A stretch of 64,000 nucleotides of DNA from Mycolicibacterium palauense (GCF_002592005.1 NZ_NVQF01000023.1:1-64000); one strand, 5' to 3'. Shown: positions 26,974-39,348, counted from the first letter of the stretch. The notes: generated from the sequence alone by a model not told the origin. A program made the numbers and translations.

Positions 26974-27810
26974 CTATGCGGCGGTTGGGGCGGACGCAGC
27001 GTTGCTCGCGGAATCACTGTCGCGCCAACGGAATGCGCGCCGTGAAAGTCGTTCCAGAAGAACACGGTCGGTGATGACCATGAACACGATGAAGAAGGCG
27101 ATCCACGCCACGAATCCGGGCAACTGGTTGGCGTCATACCAGTAGCGGGCGCGGTGGCCCACGCCGTCGGCGGATCCGAACCATTCGGAGAGCAGCAGAC
27201 CGTTCCAGCCCGACATGACCCCGAAGCGGATACCCGTCACCACGTAGCCGGTGACCGCGGGCAGGATGGTGTCCCGCAACCGACGAATCCAGGGCACGTC
27301 GTAGGACTCGGACATATCCAGCAGTTCCGGTGGCACGGACCGCGCGCCCGCGGCCACGTTCACCACGACGAACGGCACCGCGGACAGGACCACGGTCACT
27401 ATCGGGGCGGTGTCGGAGAAGCCGAACCACATGGTGCACAACAGGGCCCAGATCACGGCGGGAACCGCGAGTCCGACCAGGTTGACGTCGCCGAAGAGAT
27501 TGTCGAGGATCCCCGATGAGCCGATCGCCAGCCCGATCGCGATGCCCAGAACGATCGACAGCACCATCCCGATTGCGAAGCGCTGCATGCTGATGGCGAA
27601 GTTGAAGAAGAACTCGCCACGCTCGATCTCGCTCAGCGCCGCGTCCACGACAGGCAGCGGGCCGGGGATGCGTTCACCAAACATGCCGAACAGTTGCCAG
27701 GCCGCGAGGAAGACCAGGGCGGCCGCCATGCTGGCGCCGAACCGGCCGGTCAGCCAGCTCGTTTGCGTGACGCGGCGGCCTGCGGCCGCGTCCGGCGCGG
27801 TTTCGTTCAT
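26974..27810 (-). CDS. ABC transporter permease (SsuC/TauC type), second of two
   Basis: The 278-residue membrane protein has about six segments and the cytoplasmic EAA-like loop of binding-protein-dependent permeases (MSESYDVPWIRRLRDTILPA, GIRFGVMSGWNGLLLSEWFG). Its start is one base after the upstream permease stop. Having two different permease genes suggests a heterodimeric channel, unlike the usual single SsuC. Confidence 0.9.
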   Translation of the reverse strand: MNETAPDAAAGRRVTQTSWLTGRFGASMAAALVFLAAWQLFGMFGERIPGPLPVVDAALSEIERGEFFFNFAISMQRFAIGMVLSIVLGIAIGLAIGSSGILDNLFGDVNLVGLAVPAVIWALLCTMWFGFSDTAPIVTVVLSAVPFVVVNVAAGARSVPPELLDMSESYDVPWIRRLRDTILPAVTGYVVTGIRFGVMSGWNGLLLSEWFGSADGVGHRARYWYDANQLPGFVAWIAFFIVFMVITDRVLLERLSRRAFRWRDSDSASNAASAPTAA

Positions 27811-27811
27811 C

Positions 27812-28648
27812 TCAGCGTCCGCCTCTCCAGGCGAAGAACCGCCCCTCCAGCCCGGCCAGGAAAACCCGCTCGATCAACAAGATGAAGATGACGAAGAACC
27901 CGGTCCACGCCAGCACACCCGCAACCGAGAACTCCTGGTAGGACTGGCGAATCATGAAGCCGATGCCGCTGCGGCCGCCGAACACCTCCGTCAGTGCCTC
28001 GACCTTCCATGCCATGGCGAACCCGTACCGCAACGCGGCGAACAGGAATGGCATCACCGACGGCAGGAGCACCGATCGGATGATCTCGGCGCGGCCGATG
28101 CCGTAGACCGCGCTCATGTCGACGAGCCGCGCGTCCACCTCTTCGACGCCCTGGGCGACATTGAGGGCGACGTAGGGCAGCGCGACGAATGCCACGACCA
28201 CGATCGGGCCGACCGCGCCGATGCCGAACAGGATGAGCGCGAACACCGCGAACGCCAACCCGGGCACATTACCGAGGACCAACAGGGGTTGTTGCCAGAA
28301 GTACTTCTGGTAGCGGATTCGGCCCATCAGCAGTCCCAGCGGAACGCCGACCACGGTGCCGATCGCGAAGCCCAGCGCGATCTTGACGATGCTCGAGCCG
28401 AACTGGACGAAGGCGGTGCCGTCGGCCGCGAGCCGCCACATCTCCGCGCCCACGGTCCACGGTGCCGGCAGGACGTACTCGGTGAACAACACCAGTGAGC
28501 ACAGCGACCAGACGGCGAACAGGATCGCGTACCCGGCGAACCGGACTCCCAGTCGCCGTGCCGCCTCGACCCTCGGGCGGCCGGGTGCAACGCCCGCATC
28601 GGGAGCCGCGCCCGGCGCGTCCGTGGGATTGTCCGTGCTCACCGTCAC
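27812..28648 (-). CDS. ABC transporter permease (SsuC/TauC type), first of two
   Basis: The 278-residue membrane protein has a flexible Pro/Ala-rich N-terminus (DNPTDAPGAAPDAGVAPG), about six hydrophobic segments and the loop MSAVYGIGRAEIIRSVLLPS followed by FGGRSGIGFMIRQSYQEF. It resembles its downstream neighbour in layout. It overlaps the substrate-binding protein stop by four bases, showing tight coupling. Confidence 0.9.
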   Translation of the reverse strand: MTVSTDNPTDAPGAAPDAGVAPGRPRVEAARRLGVRFAGYAILFAVWSLCSLVLFTEYVLPAPWTVGAEMWRLAADGTAFVQFGSSIVKIALGFAIGTVVGVPLGLLMGRIRYQKYFWQQPLLVLGNVPGLAFAVFALILFGIGAVGPIVVVAFVALPYVALNVAQGVEEVDARLVDMSAVYGIGRAEIIRSVLLPSVMPFLFAALRYGFAMAWKVEALTEVFGGRSGIGFMIRQSYQEFSVAGVLAWTGFFVIFILLIERVFLAGLEGRFFAWRGGR

Positions 28649-29688
28649 GAAGCGCCGCCCTGTTCAGACGGCCGGAACTTCGGCAGTGCCTGATCCTGGT
28701 CCATGAAACCGGTTTCCTTGAGCAGCGGGAACACCTGCGACTCGTTGTCGGCCCAGGTCTGGTCGAAGCGAATGTCGCGGACGAACCAGTCGTGGTCGCC
28801 GACGTAGTCCTGGACGAATGAGATGTCCTCGGGCGCTTCGACCGCGAAATGCTGGGGGTAGGTCTCGATGATCGAAGCCTTGTTGGCCTCCCACTCCTGC
28901 AGACCGCGCTGCCACACATCCAGGAAGAACTCGGCCTTGTCGGGGTTCTGCTCGGCCCACTCGGCACCGGCGAGGAACACGTTGATCATCGGGCCCTCGT
29001 GATCCTCGACGACGAGGTCGGCGTACATGTCCGACGACGCCTTTCCGTCGTAGAGAACTTTCAGCTCGCCACTGCGCAGCCCGGGAGTGGCGAACTCGGG
29101 CAGGCACACGCAGGCGGCGACTTCACCCTTCTCGACGAGTTCGGCCTGCTGTTGAGGGTCGGAAACCACGATGTTGTAATCACCTCCGCCGGAACGGAAG
29201 TCGACGTCGTGGAGCTTCTTGGCGTAGGCGCCCCAGACCAGGGTCGCCGAGACGGCGGTGAACGCGGAGATGTCCTGGCCCTTGAGGTCGGCGAGTGTGG
29301 TGGCGGGATTGTCCGCACGGGCGATGATGACGCTGCGATCCATGTTGTACTTGCCGATGATGATGGTGTCGCGGCCGGTCTCCTGCTCGATGACGGGCAC
29401 CTCGTAGGAGGCCGAGGAGACGATGTCGGCATGACCGCCGGCGAAGACGCCGAATTCGTCCCAGGTTGACGACGCGTCGATCGTGTACCCGGACTCGGCT
29501 TCCATCTCGGCGAGAATTCCCTGGTCGGTGATGTAGTCCCAGACCGGATCCGGAGCGAACGTGAAGCGGATGACACCGCCTTCGCCGTCACCCGCCCCCG
29601 AATCGGGCCGGGAGACACACCCCGACATCGTGATCACGGTGGTTGTGGCGATCAGTGCCGCCGTCAGCCGGCGTCCGAGACCCTTCAC
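28645..29688 (-). CDS. Lipoprotein substrate-binding protein of the ABC importer
   Basis: The 347-residue protein has a lipoprotein signal (LTAALIATTTVITMSGC, lipid-modified Cys near 23) and a two-lobed NMT1/SsuA-like fold: RFTFAPDPVWDYITDQGILA, FGVFAGGHADIVSSASYEVP, DRSVIIARADNPATTLADLK, and SATLVWGAYAKKLHDVDF. Nitrate, sulfonate, taurine and pyrimidine-precursor binders belong here; the ligand is not predictable. The two Cys in AACVCLPEF are unusual for the fold and may bond. Its ATG overlaps the GntR stop by four bases. Confidence 0.88.
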   Translation of the reverse strand: MKGLGRRLTAALIATTTVITMSGCVSRPDSGAGDGEGGVIRFTFAPDPVWDYITDQGILAEMEAESGYTIDASSTWDEFGVFAGGHADIVSSASYEVPVIEQETGRDTIIIGKYNMDRSVIIARADNPATTLADLKGQDISAFTAVSATLVWGAYAKKLHDVDFRSGGGDYNIVVSDPQQQAELVEKGEVAACVCLPEFATPGLRSGELKVLYDGKASSDMYADLVVEDHEGPMINVFLAGAEWAEQNPDKAEFFLDVWQRGLQEWEANKASIIETYPQHFAVEAPEDISFVQDYVGDHDWFVRDIRFDQTWADNESQVFPLLKETGFMDQDQALPKFRPSEQGGAS

Positions 29689-30431
29689 GATTTCGTTCCC
29701 TTCGTCTGTGCGGCCCGCGGCTCCTGTGTCACAGGGGCGAGTTCTCGGTGGTCCTGGTCGTGGTAGCTGATGACGTCATCGCCACCGGTCGCGGTGGGGT
29801 GCTCGAGCAGGTAGGACAGGATGTAGTCGTGCGAGGTCGCCAAGTGTTCGCGGGTGAGCGTCCCGGCCAGGGCGGCATCGCCGGCCTCCACCGCTCGCAG
29901 GATCGCCACGTGCTCGGCATGCAGGTGCTCGGTCTGGCCGATGACCTCCAGGTGCATGTACAGGTAGCGGTCGGTGAGCCGGCGTAACTGCTCGACGAGT
30001 TCGATCATGCGAGGACGGCTGGCCCGCTTGTACACGCACGCATGGAATTCGGCGTTGGCCACCAGCCAGATCGGCGCCTCGTTGCTGGACTCCATCAGAT
30101 CCATCTGCCTGCGCATGGACAGGATGTCGGCACGTCCGACATTCGGCACCGCGATCTGAGTGGCCATCGGCTCGATCGCCTCGCGCAGTTCGTAGAGCTC
30201 CTGCAGTTCGGGCACCGACATTCCGGTGACGATCGCGGTCGCCTTGGAGGTCGGGTGCAACAGTCCCTCCCCGGCGAGCAGCTGAATCGCGTCGCGGACC
30301 GGTATGCGGCTGACGCCGAAGCGCTCCGCGATGCTGAGCTGCGAGAGGCGTGACCCGGGTGCCACCTCGCCGTGCAATATCTCGTTTCGCAGCTGAGCCG
30401 CGATGCGGCTGGCCGCACTTTGGTATGCCAT
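29685..30431 (-). CDS. GntR-family (FCD subfamily) transcriptional regulator
   Basis: The 248-residue protein has an N-terminal winged helix (AAQLRNEILHGEVAPGSRLS, IAERFGVSRIPVRDAIQLLA) and an FCD ligand domain with metal-binding His (AEFHACVYKRASRPRMIELV, HLHAEHVAILRAVEAGD). FCD regulators usually sense the organic acid handled by their operon. It is the first gene of the seven-gene minus-strand operon, and a TGTATACA palindrome lies 30 bases before its start, so autoregulation is likely. A His-rich tail (SYHDQDHREL) is present. Confidence 0.9.
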   Translation of the reverse strand: MAYQSAASRIAAQLRNEILHGEVAPGSRLSQLSIAERFGVSRIPVRDAIQLLAGEGLLHPTSKATAIVTGMSVPELQELYELREAIEPMATQIAVPNVGRADILSMRRQMDLMESSNEAPIWLVANAEFHACVYKRASRPRMIELVEQLRRLTDRYLYMHLEVIGQTEHLHAEHVAILRAVEAGDAALAGTLTREHLATSHDYILSYLLEHPTATGGDDVISYHDQDHRELAPVTQEPRAAQTKGTKS

Positions 30432-30460
30432 TCACACTCCCTGTCTACGGTTACGCAAAA

Positions 30461-30470
30461 ATGTATACAT
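30461..30470 (-). promoter_or_regulatory. Candidate GntR operator
   Basis: ATGTATACAT is a perfect 10-bp palindrome in an AT-rich patch (30455-30480), unusual in this GC-rich DNA, 30 bases upstream of the GntR start. FCD-type GntR proteins bind short palindromes with a GT...AC core. It is the likely operator and promoter of the operon. Confidence 0.55.
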
Positions 30471-30625
30471 CGAATGACATGGTGTCAATCACATTGCGCA
30501 ATCAGTGAGATGTGGAGCACACCGGCGTCGAAGTCGGCGGTGAGCGTGACCCGTCGGGACGGCTCGGGTCCGGCTAATTCATCGGCACGGTCGCCGGCAG
30601 GGGTCCGGCGCGGCGGGGTCGACCG

Positions 30626-31183
30626 TCACACGGTGTAGGGGGTGCAGTGCGCAAGGGTCCGGGGGTGCTCACCGGAGAGGGTGAACACCTCCTTGTCCGG
30701 GCCCGGGCGGCGCGGGTCGCGAACCTCCACCGTGTCCATCCCGGCGTCCATCCCGGTGTTGATCCCGGTGTTGATCCCGGTGTTGATCCCGGTGTTGATC
30801 CCGGTGCCGATGATGGTCACGTCGACGCCGAGTTCCTTGGCCAACGCACGCACCTCGTCGGGGTTGGCGACGCGGGTCCCCGACCAACGGATGGCGCTGG
30901 TGATCCGGGGCAGGATCTCGGTCGTACACCGCTCGTAGTCCGCGTCGGCCCGGTCCTGTGCCCGCCAGGTGGGAGCCTGCGCCAGGATTCCGACACCGAT
31001 GCAGAGGAGGGCCACGCCGGCGATCCCCGAGCCGATCGCGTTGACCCGGGCGTAGGTCTCCGACGGCTCGGGCCTCTTCTTGAACTTCCAGCCCTCGTCG
31101 AGGAAGAACGCCAGTCGCGGGCGCAGGGCCAGGAACAACGCCGCCACCCCCGCCACCAACGCGAGGACTCCCAAACCGATCAT
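30626..31183 (-). CDS. Membrane protein with DUF6199-like N-terminus and a GINT repeat tract
   Basis: The 185-residue protein starts at ATG 31183 (MIGLGVLALVAGVAALFLAL), with one hydrophobic segment, the motif RPRLAFFLDEGWKFKKRPEP seen in small actinobacterial DUF6199 proteins, a second segment (GIAGVALLCIGVGILAQAP), then a soluble part. Residues about 138-158 are four Gly-Ile-Asn-Thr units (12-bp DNA repeat) followed by two GMD units. The longer frame upstream of 31183 has no support. Function unknown. Confidence 0.6.
   Translation of the reverse strand: MIGLGVLALVAGVAALFLALRPRLAFFLDEGWKFKKRPEPSETYARVNAIGSGIAGVALLCIGVGILAQAPTWRAQDRADADYERCTTEILPRITSAIRWSGTRVANPDEVRALAKELGVDVTIIGTGINTGINTGINTGINTGMDAGMDTVEVRDPRRPGPDKEVFTLSGEHPRTLAHCTPYTV
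30738..30809. repeat. 12-bp tandem repeat, six units, coding
   Basis: The unit ATCCCGGTGTTG is present four times exactly (30750-30797) with a variant copy on each side. Because 12 is a multiple of three it adds four-residue GINT steps without shifting the DUF6199-like protein frame. Such tracts change copy number by slippage. Confidence 0.9.
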
Positions 31184-31489
31184 GTCCGCTCCTGGTGGAT
31201 ACCGTTCGTCCGGGACGAGATGCCTGCCGTGAGAGGGTCGGCCACGATGTCGAGCGCCATCACGCCGGATCGACGGCTCCCCACCCACGAGGACTGCATC
31301 TCCCGGGTTATCTCCCGGGATCCTGCGGTGTCAAGCCACCCCGACCTCGACGGGGCCGTCGCCGTCGAGCGCCGCCTCAGGGAGGCGGGTCCCGGGCGTC
31401 CCGGTCACGCCGGTGAACGCCCGGTGAATGCGCCGGGAACTGTGACCGCGGTGCTGGCGTCGCGGGGCACCGGGCTGGACACTGTCGTC

Positions 31490-31819
31490 GTGACCGCCAA
31501 GACGATGCTGCATTCCGTGCTGGAGTGGCTGCGGGCCGGCTACCCGAACGGCGTGCCGGGGCCCGACCGGGTTCCGTTGCTGGCGCTGCTGCGCAACACC
31601 CCGTTGACCGAGGACGAGATCAAAGACGTCGTCCGCGAGATCGCCGCGGAGGAGTCGCACGCGCCGGCCGGGCACCGGGTCGACCACGACGAGATCGAGC
31701 ACTTCATCGCCGATCACGTTCACCACGACGCCGGCGAGGAGAACGTCCGTCGGGTCGCCGCCCGACTGGCGGCGGCCGGGTGGCCGCTGGCGGGTATGGG
31801 CCCGTCGGCCGGCGAGTGA
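31490..31819 (+). CDS. DUF3349 family protein
   Basis: The 109-residue protein has the DUF3349 pattern: LEWLRAGYPNGVPGPDRVPL, LALLRNTPLTEDEIKDVVRE, then VRRVAARLAAAGWPLAGMGP at the end. The fold is a small helical bundle and the role unknown. GTG 31490 was chosen because conservation begins there; a longer frame upstream is weaker. It corresponds to Rv3046c next to adhC. Confidence 0.75.
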   Translation: MTAKTMLHSVLEWLRAGYPNGVPGPDRVPLLALLRNTPLTEDEIKDVVREIAAEESHAPAGHRVDHDEIEHFIADHVHHDAGEENVRRVAARLAAAGWPLAGMGPSAGE

Positions 31820-31823
31820 GCCG

Positions 31824-31867
31824 CGGCCCGGGCGGCCGACGTGGGGGGTCGGCCGCCGGGCCCGGGC
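31824..31867. terminator. Candidate bidirectional terminator between convergent genes
   Basis: A GC-rich hairpin (GGCGGCCGAC pairing with GTCGGCCGCC, extended by imperfect pairing of the flanking GGCCCGG/CCGGGCC) fills most of the 63 bases between the DUF3349 gene and the end of adhC. There is no T run, so it is the stem-only kind often seen in mycobacteria. Confidence 0.5.
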
Positions 31868-31882
31868 TGCTGGTCGGTGGGG

Positions 31883-32929
31883 CTAGATGGTCGATGCGTC
31901 GATCACGAAGCGGTACCGCACGTCGCTGGAGAGCACCCGCTCGTATGCCTCGTTGACATAGGACGCCTCGATGACCTCGATCTCGGGAGTCACGTCGTGC
32001 TCGGCGCAGAAGTCCAGCATCTCCTGCGTTTCGGCGATGCCGCCGATCAGCGAGCCCGAGATGCTGCGCCGACCGAAGATCAGCGACCCGGCCGGGACGG
32101 TCATCGGGTTCTCGGGCATGCCCAGTTCGACCAGTGTGCCGTTGACCTTCAGCAGGCCGAGGTAGTCGGACAGGTTCAGGTTGGCCGAGACGGTGTTGAT
32201 GATCAGGTCGAAGCGGCCGGCCAGCTTGGTGAAGGTGTCGGCATCGGCGGTGGCGTAGTACTCCTCGGCGCCCAGCCGCAGCCCGTCCTCCATCTTCTTG
32301 AGCGACTGGCTCAGCACCGTCACCTCGGCGCCCATCGCCGCGGCCAGCTTGACCGCCAGATGGCCCAGGCCGCCCAGCCCGATGACCGCGACCCGGCTGC
32401 CCTCGCCGGCCTTCCAGTGCCGCAACGGCGAGTAGGTGGTGATCCCGGCGCACAGCAGCGGGGCCGCCTGGTCCAGGCCGATGCTCTCGGGGATCCGCAG
32501 CACGTAGTTCTCGTCGACGACGATCGCGGTGCTGTAGCCGCCCTGGGTGGGCTTGCCGTCGCGGCCGATGGCGTTGTAGGTGCCGATCATCCCCGGGTTG
32601 TCGCAGTACTGCTCCTCGCCGGCCCTGCACTGGGCGCACTCGCGGCAGGAGTCGACGAAACATCCGACCCCGACCCGGTCGCCGACCTTGAACTTGGTGA
32701 CCTCGGGGCCCACCTCGGTGACGATGCCGGCGATCTCATGGCCGGGCACCAGCGGGTACTTCGCCGGGCCCCACTCGCCGCGCACGGTGTGGATGTCGGA
32801 GTGGCAGATGCCGGCGAACTTGATGTCGAACGCCACGTCGTGCGGGCCGACGTCGCGCCGCTCGATGGTCGTCTTGGTCAGCGGCGTGGTCGCCGAGTCG
32901 GCGGCGTACGCGGAAACGGTGGTGGTCAT
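31883..32929 (-). CDS. adhC: Zinc-dependent NADP alcohol dehydrogenase AdhC
   Basis: The 348-residue MDR enzyme has catalytic Zn ligands ([24 protein letters not shown]), the structural Zn cluster ([15 protein letters not shown]), and the nucleotide-binding motif [20 protein letters not shown]. It fits the CAD/YahK group that reduces aliphatic and aromatic aldehydes with NADPH. Length and place equal Rv3045. It is monocistronic with a divergent upstream region. Confidence 0.95.
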   Translation of the reverse strand: MTTTVSAYAADSATTPLTKTTIERRDVGPHDVAFDIKFAGICHSDIHTVRGEWGPAKYPLVPGHEIAGIVTEVGPEVTKFKVGDRVGVGCFVDSCRECAQCRAGEEQYCDNPGMIGTYNAIGRDGKPTQGGYSTAIVVDENYVLRIPESIGLDQAAPLLCAGITTYSPLRHWKAGEGSRVAVIGLGGLGHLAVKLAAAMGAEVTVLSQSLKKMEDGLRLGAEEYYATADADTFTKLAGRFDLIINTVSANLNLSDYLGLLKVNGTLVELGMPENPMTVPAGSLIFGRRSISGSLIGGIAETQEMLDFCAEHDVTPEIEVIEASYVNEAYERVLSSDVRYRFVIDASTI

Positions 32930-33099
32930 GGTCTCCTCGTGGGGTGTGCTCGTGGCTTCGGACGGTCGGTCCGCTGCGCGCGGCGCTGAGCGCTAGTGCA
33001 TAGCTTACCGAAGTAATTGGGGCGGGGTGCTCCGTCGCGCCCCGGACACAGCCAACCCGCGCGGCGACCGGTTTAGTCCCGCGCGGGGTGAAATGTGGA

Positions 33100-33375
33100 T
33101 TACAGGCCGGGGGCGCGCAGCGCGCCGTTGAACCCGACCCGCTCGTAGCTCACCAGGCCCGCCCGTTGGTAGGGGTCGCTGGCCATCAGTTCCTCGGCGG
33201 CCTCCACCGAGATGTCGCCGGTGATCAGAACACCGCCGCGCTGGGACTCCTGACGGCCGGCGAGGATCAGCCGTCCGGCCTCGATCTCACGCTGTATCCA
33301 GGCCACATGCTGGGGCCGGGTCTCATCGACCACCTCGAGGGGCTGCAGGTACGTCAGCGTCAGTACGTGGAACAC
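33100..33375 (-). CDS. YciI-family protein
   Basis: The 91-residue protein (VFHVLTLTYLQPLEVVDETR, PQHVAWIQREIEAGRLILAG, SDPYQRAGLVSYERVGFNGA) shows the dimeric ferredoxin-like YciI fold with the conserved His (QHVAW) and SDP motif, the proposed active-site residues. GTG 33375 is the only start that fits the length. It follows fecB in the same direction with a 23-base gap, so the two may be co-transcribed. Confidence 0.85.
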   Translation of the reverse strand: MFHVLTLTYLQPLEVVDETRPQHVAWIQREIEAGRLILAGRQESQRGGVLITGDISVEAAEELMASDPYQRAGLVSYERVGFNGALRAPGL

Positions 33376-33398
33376 CCCTGAGAACCTAGTCGGTACGG

Positions 33399-34478
33399 CT
33401 AGTTGATGGGCGCGTTGATCCAGCGCAGGTCGTCGATGACACCCCGGGCCGCCACCAGGCCCTGGCCCGTCTGCCACACCTCGTTGTTGACCACGAACAC
33501 CCGGCTGTCGCGGTTGGCCGAGAGCTTTCGCCAGGCGTCGCTGTGCATCACCTCGGGGGCGCGGTCCTTGGCCGCCGGTGAGGCGAAGGACACGTAGACG
33601 ATGTCGCCGTCGGCCGCGGAGAAGTCGGTGGAGCCGGACAGGTCGGTGGTGCCGATCTCCAGGTAGGGCCGGTCGGTGAACCGCTGTGCGGCCGGCCGGT
33701 CCACGCCGACGGCCCGCACCACGCTGGCGGGGAAGTTCTCGGCGCCGTAAACCCGCAGTGTGGTCTCGGTCAGCTGCACGATCGAGGCCTGGTAGTGGGT
33801 GGCGTCGTTGGCGATGCCGCGCTGGCGGGCCTGCTCGTTGAAGTCGTCGACGAGCGAGCGGGCCGCCTCGGCCCGGCCGGTCGCCGCGCCCACCGCCCGC
33901 AGCGTGTTGCGCCAGTCCGCGCCGCCGTCGCTGGTGAAGACCGTGGGCGCGATCGCCAGGAACTGGCTGTAGGAGCCCGGGGTCAGCGCCGCCGAGCCCA
34001 GGATCAGGTCCGGGCGCATCGCGGTGATCGCGGCGGTGTCCGGTGCGCTGCGCGGCCCCACGCCGGGGACGTCGTGGATCACCGTGCCCAGGTAGGACGG
34101 CTGGGCCTCGGAGCCGTCGGGCAGCGCCGCCCCGACGACGCGGGACTGCAGGCCCAGGGCGCACAGCGCGTCGAGCTGGCCGGCGGAGAGCGCGACGATG
34201 CGCTGCGGGTCTGCCGGCACGTCCACGGCGCCGCGGTCGGCGCCGCTGTCGACCCGACGCGTCGGCGGGCCCGGGTCCAGGGGAGCGGGGTCACTCGCAC
34301 ACGATTCGTCGGGCCTGCGCTGGTTGCCCAACACGCCGGCGCCCGCGATCTGGGTTGTGCTGGTGATCACGCTGCGAGACGGGGCGGCCGGGGTCTCGCC
34401 CCGGGGCTGCGTACAGCCGGCGCACAGCAGCGCTGTCGCGGCGACGATGGCGGTGGTGGTGACGGTGAAAACCCTCAC
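33399..34478 (-). CDS. fecB: Iron-siderophore ABC substrate-binding lipoprotein FecB
   Basis: GTG 34478 gives 359 residues, the M. tuberculosis FecB length; the longer frame reaches into the ctaD upstream region. A lipoprotein signal (TTAIVAATALLCAGC) precedes a class III binding fold: PQRIVALSAGQLDALCALGL, VPGVGPRSAPDTAAITAMRP, DLILGSAALTPGSYSQFLA. FecB homologues bind ferric siderophores or heme at the membrane. It is divergent from ctaD. Confidence 0.93.
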   Translation of the reverse strand: MRVFTVTTTAIVAATALLCAGCTQPRGETPAAPSRSVITSTTQIAGAGVLGNQRRPDESCASDPAPLDPGPPTRRVDSGADRGAVDVPADPQRIVALSAGQLDALCALGLQSRVVGAALPDGSEAQPSYLGTVIHDVPGVGPRSAPDTAAITAMRPDLILGSAALTPGSYSQFLAIAPTVFTSDGGADWRNTLRAVGAATGRAEAARSLVDDFNEQARQRGIANDATHYQASIVQLTETTLRVYGAENFPASVVRAVGVDRPAAQRFTDRPYLEIGTTDLSGSTDFSAADGDIVYVSFASPAAKDRAPEVMHSDAWRKLSANRDSRVFVVNNEVWQTGQGLVAARGVIDDLRWINAPIN

Positions 34479-34492
34479 GGAGGGAACCGTGA

Positions 34493-36430
<1,938 letters not shown>

Positions 36431-36489
36431 CGACGGCGGCGAACAGGGTGACCCGGCAGTTGACGGTGTCGTTTTCGAAGTCGTTTTCG

Positions 36490-36518
36490 GTGTGGTCTCC
36501 GGTGTGGTCTCCGGTGTC
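36490..36518. repeat. 12-bp tandem repeat before serB2
   Basis: GGTGTGGTCTCC is repeated twice and followed by a partial copy, just after a CGTTTTCG-type doublet (36467-36490). The tract lies in the 106-base region between ctaD and serB2, within about 20 bases of the serB2 start. Confidence 0.7.
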
Positions 36519-36524
36519 GTATAG

Positions 36525-37769
<1,245 letters not shown>

Positions 37770-37825
37770 GGGGATGAGGCGGCCGCGACCCCGTGCCACG
37801 AGCGCTCGCGGCAAGGGGCGCCGGC

Positions 37826-39286
37826 TCAGACGATGGCGGCCCCCTGCTGCGGAAGGCCCGCCCCCGTGCCGGTCACCGCCGACCACGCCTGTGCCAGCAG
37901 CGCCACGCCCGCGGTGAGCTGCTCCTCGGACAGGCTGAACGGCACCCGGATGTAGCGCTCCAGCGAGCCGTCCACCCCGAACCGCGGCCCCGGCGGGATG
38001 TCCAGGCCCAGGCGCGACGCGGCCGCCGAGACCGCCGAGCTCATCGGGGCCGGCAGCCGGAACCACTGCGACAGCCCGCCGGTGGGCAGCCCGGCCGCGC
38101 AGGGCCGCCAGTCCGGCAGCTGCTCATCCACCAGCGACAGCACCAGCGCACGGCGCGACCGCAGCAGCTCGCGGCGCGCCGGCAGCAGCTCCTCGGCACG
38201 GGCGAGCAACTCGGCGGCGGCCAGTTGCTCCAGGATCGCGGTACCCAGGTCCACCGACGGCCGGTGGGCGGCGATGGTGGCCAGGCTGGACCGTTCGGCG
38301 CGGATCCAGCCGATCCGCAGACCACCCCAGAACGACTTGGACATCGATCCGACGGTCACCAACAGGTCGCGGCGGGCGGCCATCGCCGCGGCCAGCGGAG
38401 GCGGGACCGGTTGGTCCAGCCAGACCTCGCTCATGGTCTCGTCGACGATGGTCCGGGTGCGGGTCTCCGCGATGATGTCGACCAGCCGGCTGCGCTGCGC
38501 GGCCGGCATCGTCAGCCCCGTCGGATTGTGCTGGTCGGGGATCAGGTAGGCCAGGTTGGGTGCCAGTTGGCGCACCGCGAACCCGAGGGCCTCCAGGTCC
38601 CAGCCCTCTTCCGGGCCGATCGCGACGGGCACCGCGCGTCCGCCGGCCGCGGCGATGGCCGCCAGGGCCCCCGGAAACGTCGGCTGCTCGACCAGCACAC
38701 GATCGCCGGGCTCCAGGTAGGTCGACAGGATCAGCCCGATCGCACCGAGCGCCCCGGTGGTCACCATGATCTGCTCCGGATCGGTCGGAAGGCCACGCGC
38801 ACAGTACCTTTCGGCGATCGCGACGCGCAGCGGCTCGACTCCGTAGAGCTGATGGCCGGTCTGGTGCAGGTAGGGGGCGATCTGCTCGGCGGCCACCGTG
38901 AACGCCTCGACGACCGCCGACGCGGGGGCGGCCATGGCCGCTGCGGCGAAGTTGACGGCGTGGTCGGCCGGGCCGGCGGCGGCGATCGCCTTCTCGGGCA
39001 GCGCGGTGGTGCTGCGGGCCCCGCGCCGGGCGTGCAGGTAGCCATCCTCGCGCAGCTGGGTATAGGCGGCGGTCACCGTGGTCCGCGATACCCGCAGGGC
39101 GTCGGCGAGGGCACGTTCGCTCGGCAGGCTGGCGCCCACCGGGACCTGACCGTCGACGACGAGCATGCGCAGGGCGTCGGCGAGACCCCGGTAGACCGGG
39201 CCGGTGGCGGCACCGGTGCGCCAGTTGCCGAGCTCGCGGACCAGGCGGTCCAGATCCAGGCGGCGCGGCGGTGTCATGCTCTTCAT
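37826..39286 (-). CDS. MocR/YczR-type GntR regulator with aminotransferase domain
   Basis: The 486-residue protein joins a winged helix (LADALRMLVVDGQVPVGASL, SERALADALRVSRTTVTAAY) to a fold-type I aminotransferase domain with the PLP Lys in VGSMSKSFWGGLRIG and substrate-side DQHNPTG. MocR proteins use PLP as ligand and usually act as regulators. The neighbouring divergent membrane gene is a YczE relative, making the YczR-YczE pair known in other bacteria. ATG 39286 is used; ATG 39277 is also possible. Confidence 0.92.
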   Translation of the reverse strand: MKSMTPPRRLDLDRLVRELGNWRTGAATGPVYRGLADALRMLVVDGQVPVGASLPSERALADALRVSRTTVTAAYTQLREDGYLHARRGARSTTALPEKAIAAAGPADHAVNFAAAAMAAPASAVVEAFTVAAEQIAPYLHQTGHQLYGVEPLRVAIAERYCARGLPTDPEQIMVTTGALGAIGLILSTYLEPGDRVLVEQPTFPGALAAIAAAGGRAVPVAIGPEEGWDLEALGFAVRQLAPNLAYLIPDQHNPTGLTMPAAQRSRLVDIIAETRTRTIVDETMSEVWLDQPVPPPLAAAMAARRDLLVTVGSMSKSFWGGLRIGWIRAERSSLATIAAHRPSVDLGTAILEQLAAAELLARAEELLPARRELLRSRRALVLSLVDEQLPDWRPCAAGLPTGGLSQWFRLPAPMSSAVSAAASRLGLDIPPGPRFGVDGSLERYIRVPFSLSEEQLTAGVALLAQAWSAVTGTGAGLPQQGAAIV

Positions 39287-39348
39287 TCAAGCCAGTTTGC
39301 GCCAAGTGGCTATTGATAGCAAGTAAACCGCCAGTCCAGTATCGAGTC

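Noticed and set aside
31230..31489. Longer N-terminus for the DUF3349 protein
   Set aside because: The upstream reading is not like the family and overlaps the start region of the divergent membrane gene; GTG 31490 begins at the conserved part.
33005..33016. TTACCGAAGTAA inverted repeat upstream of adhC as an operator
   Set aside because: Only four-base arms and no regulator nearby; too short to separate from chance.
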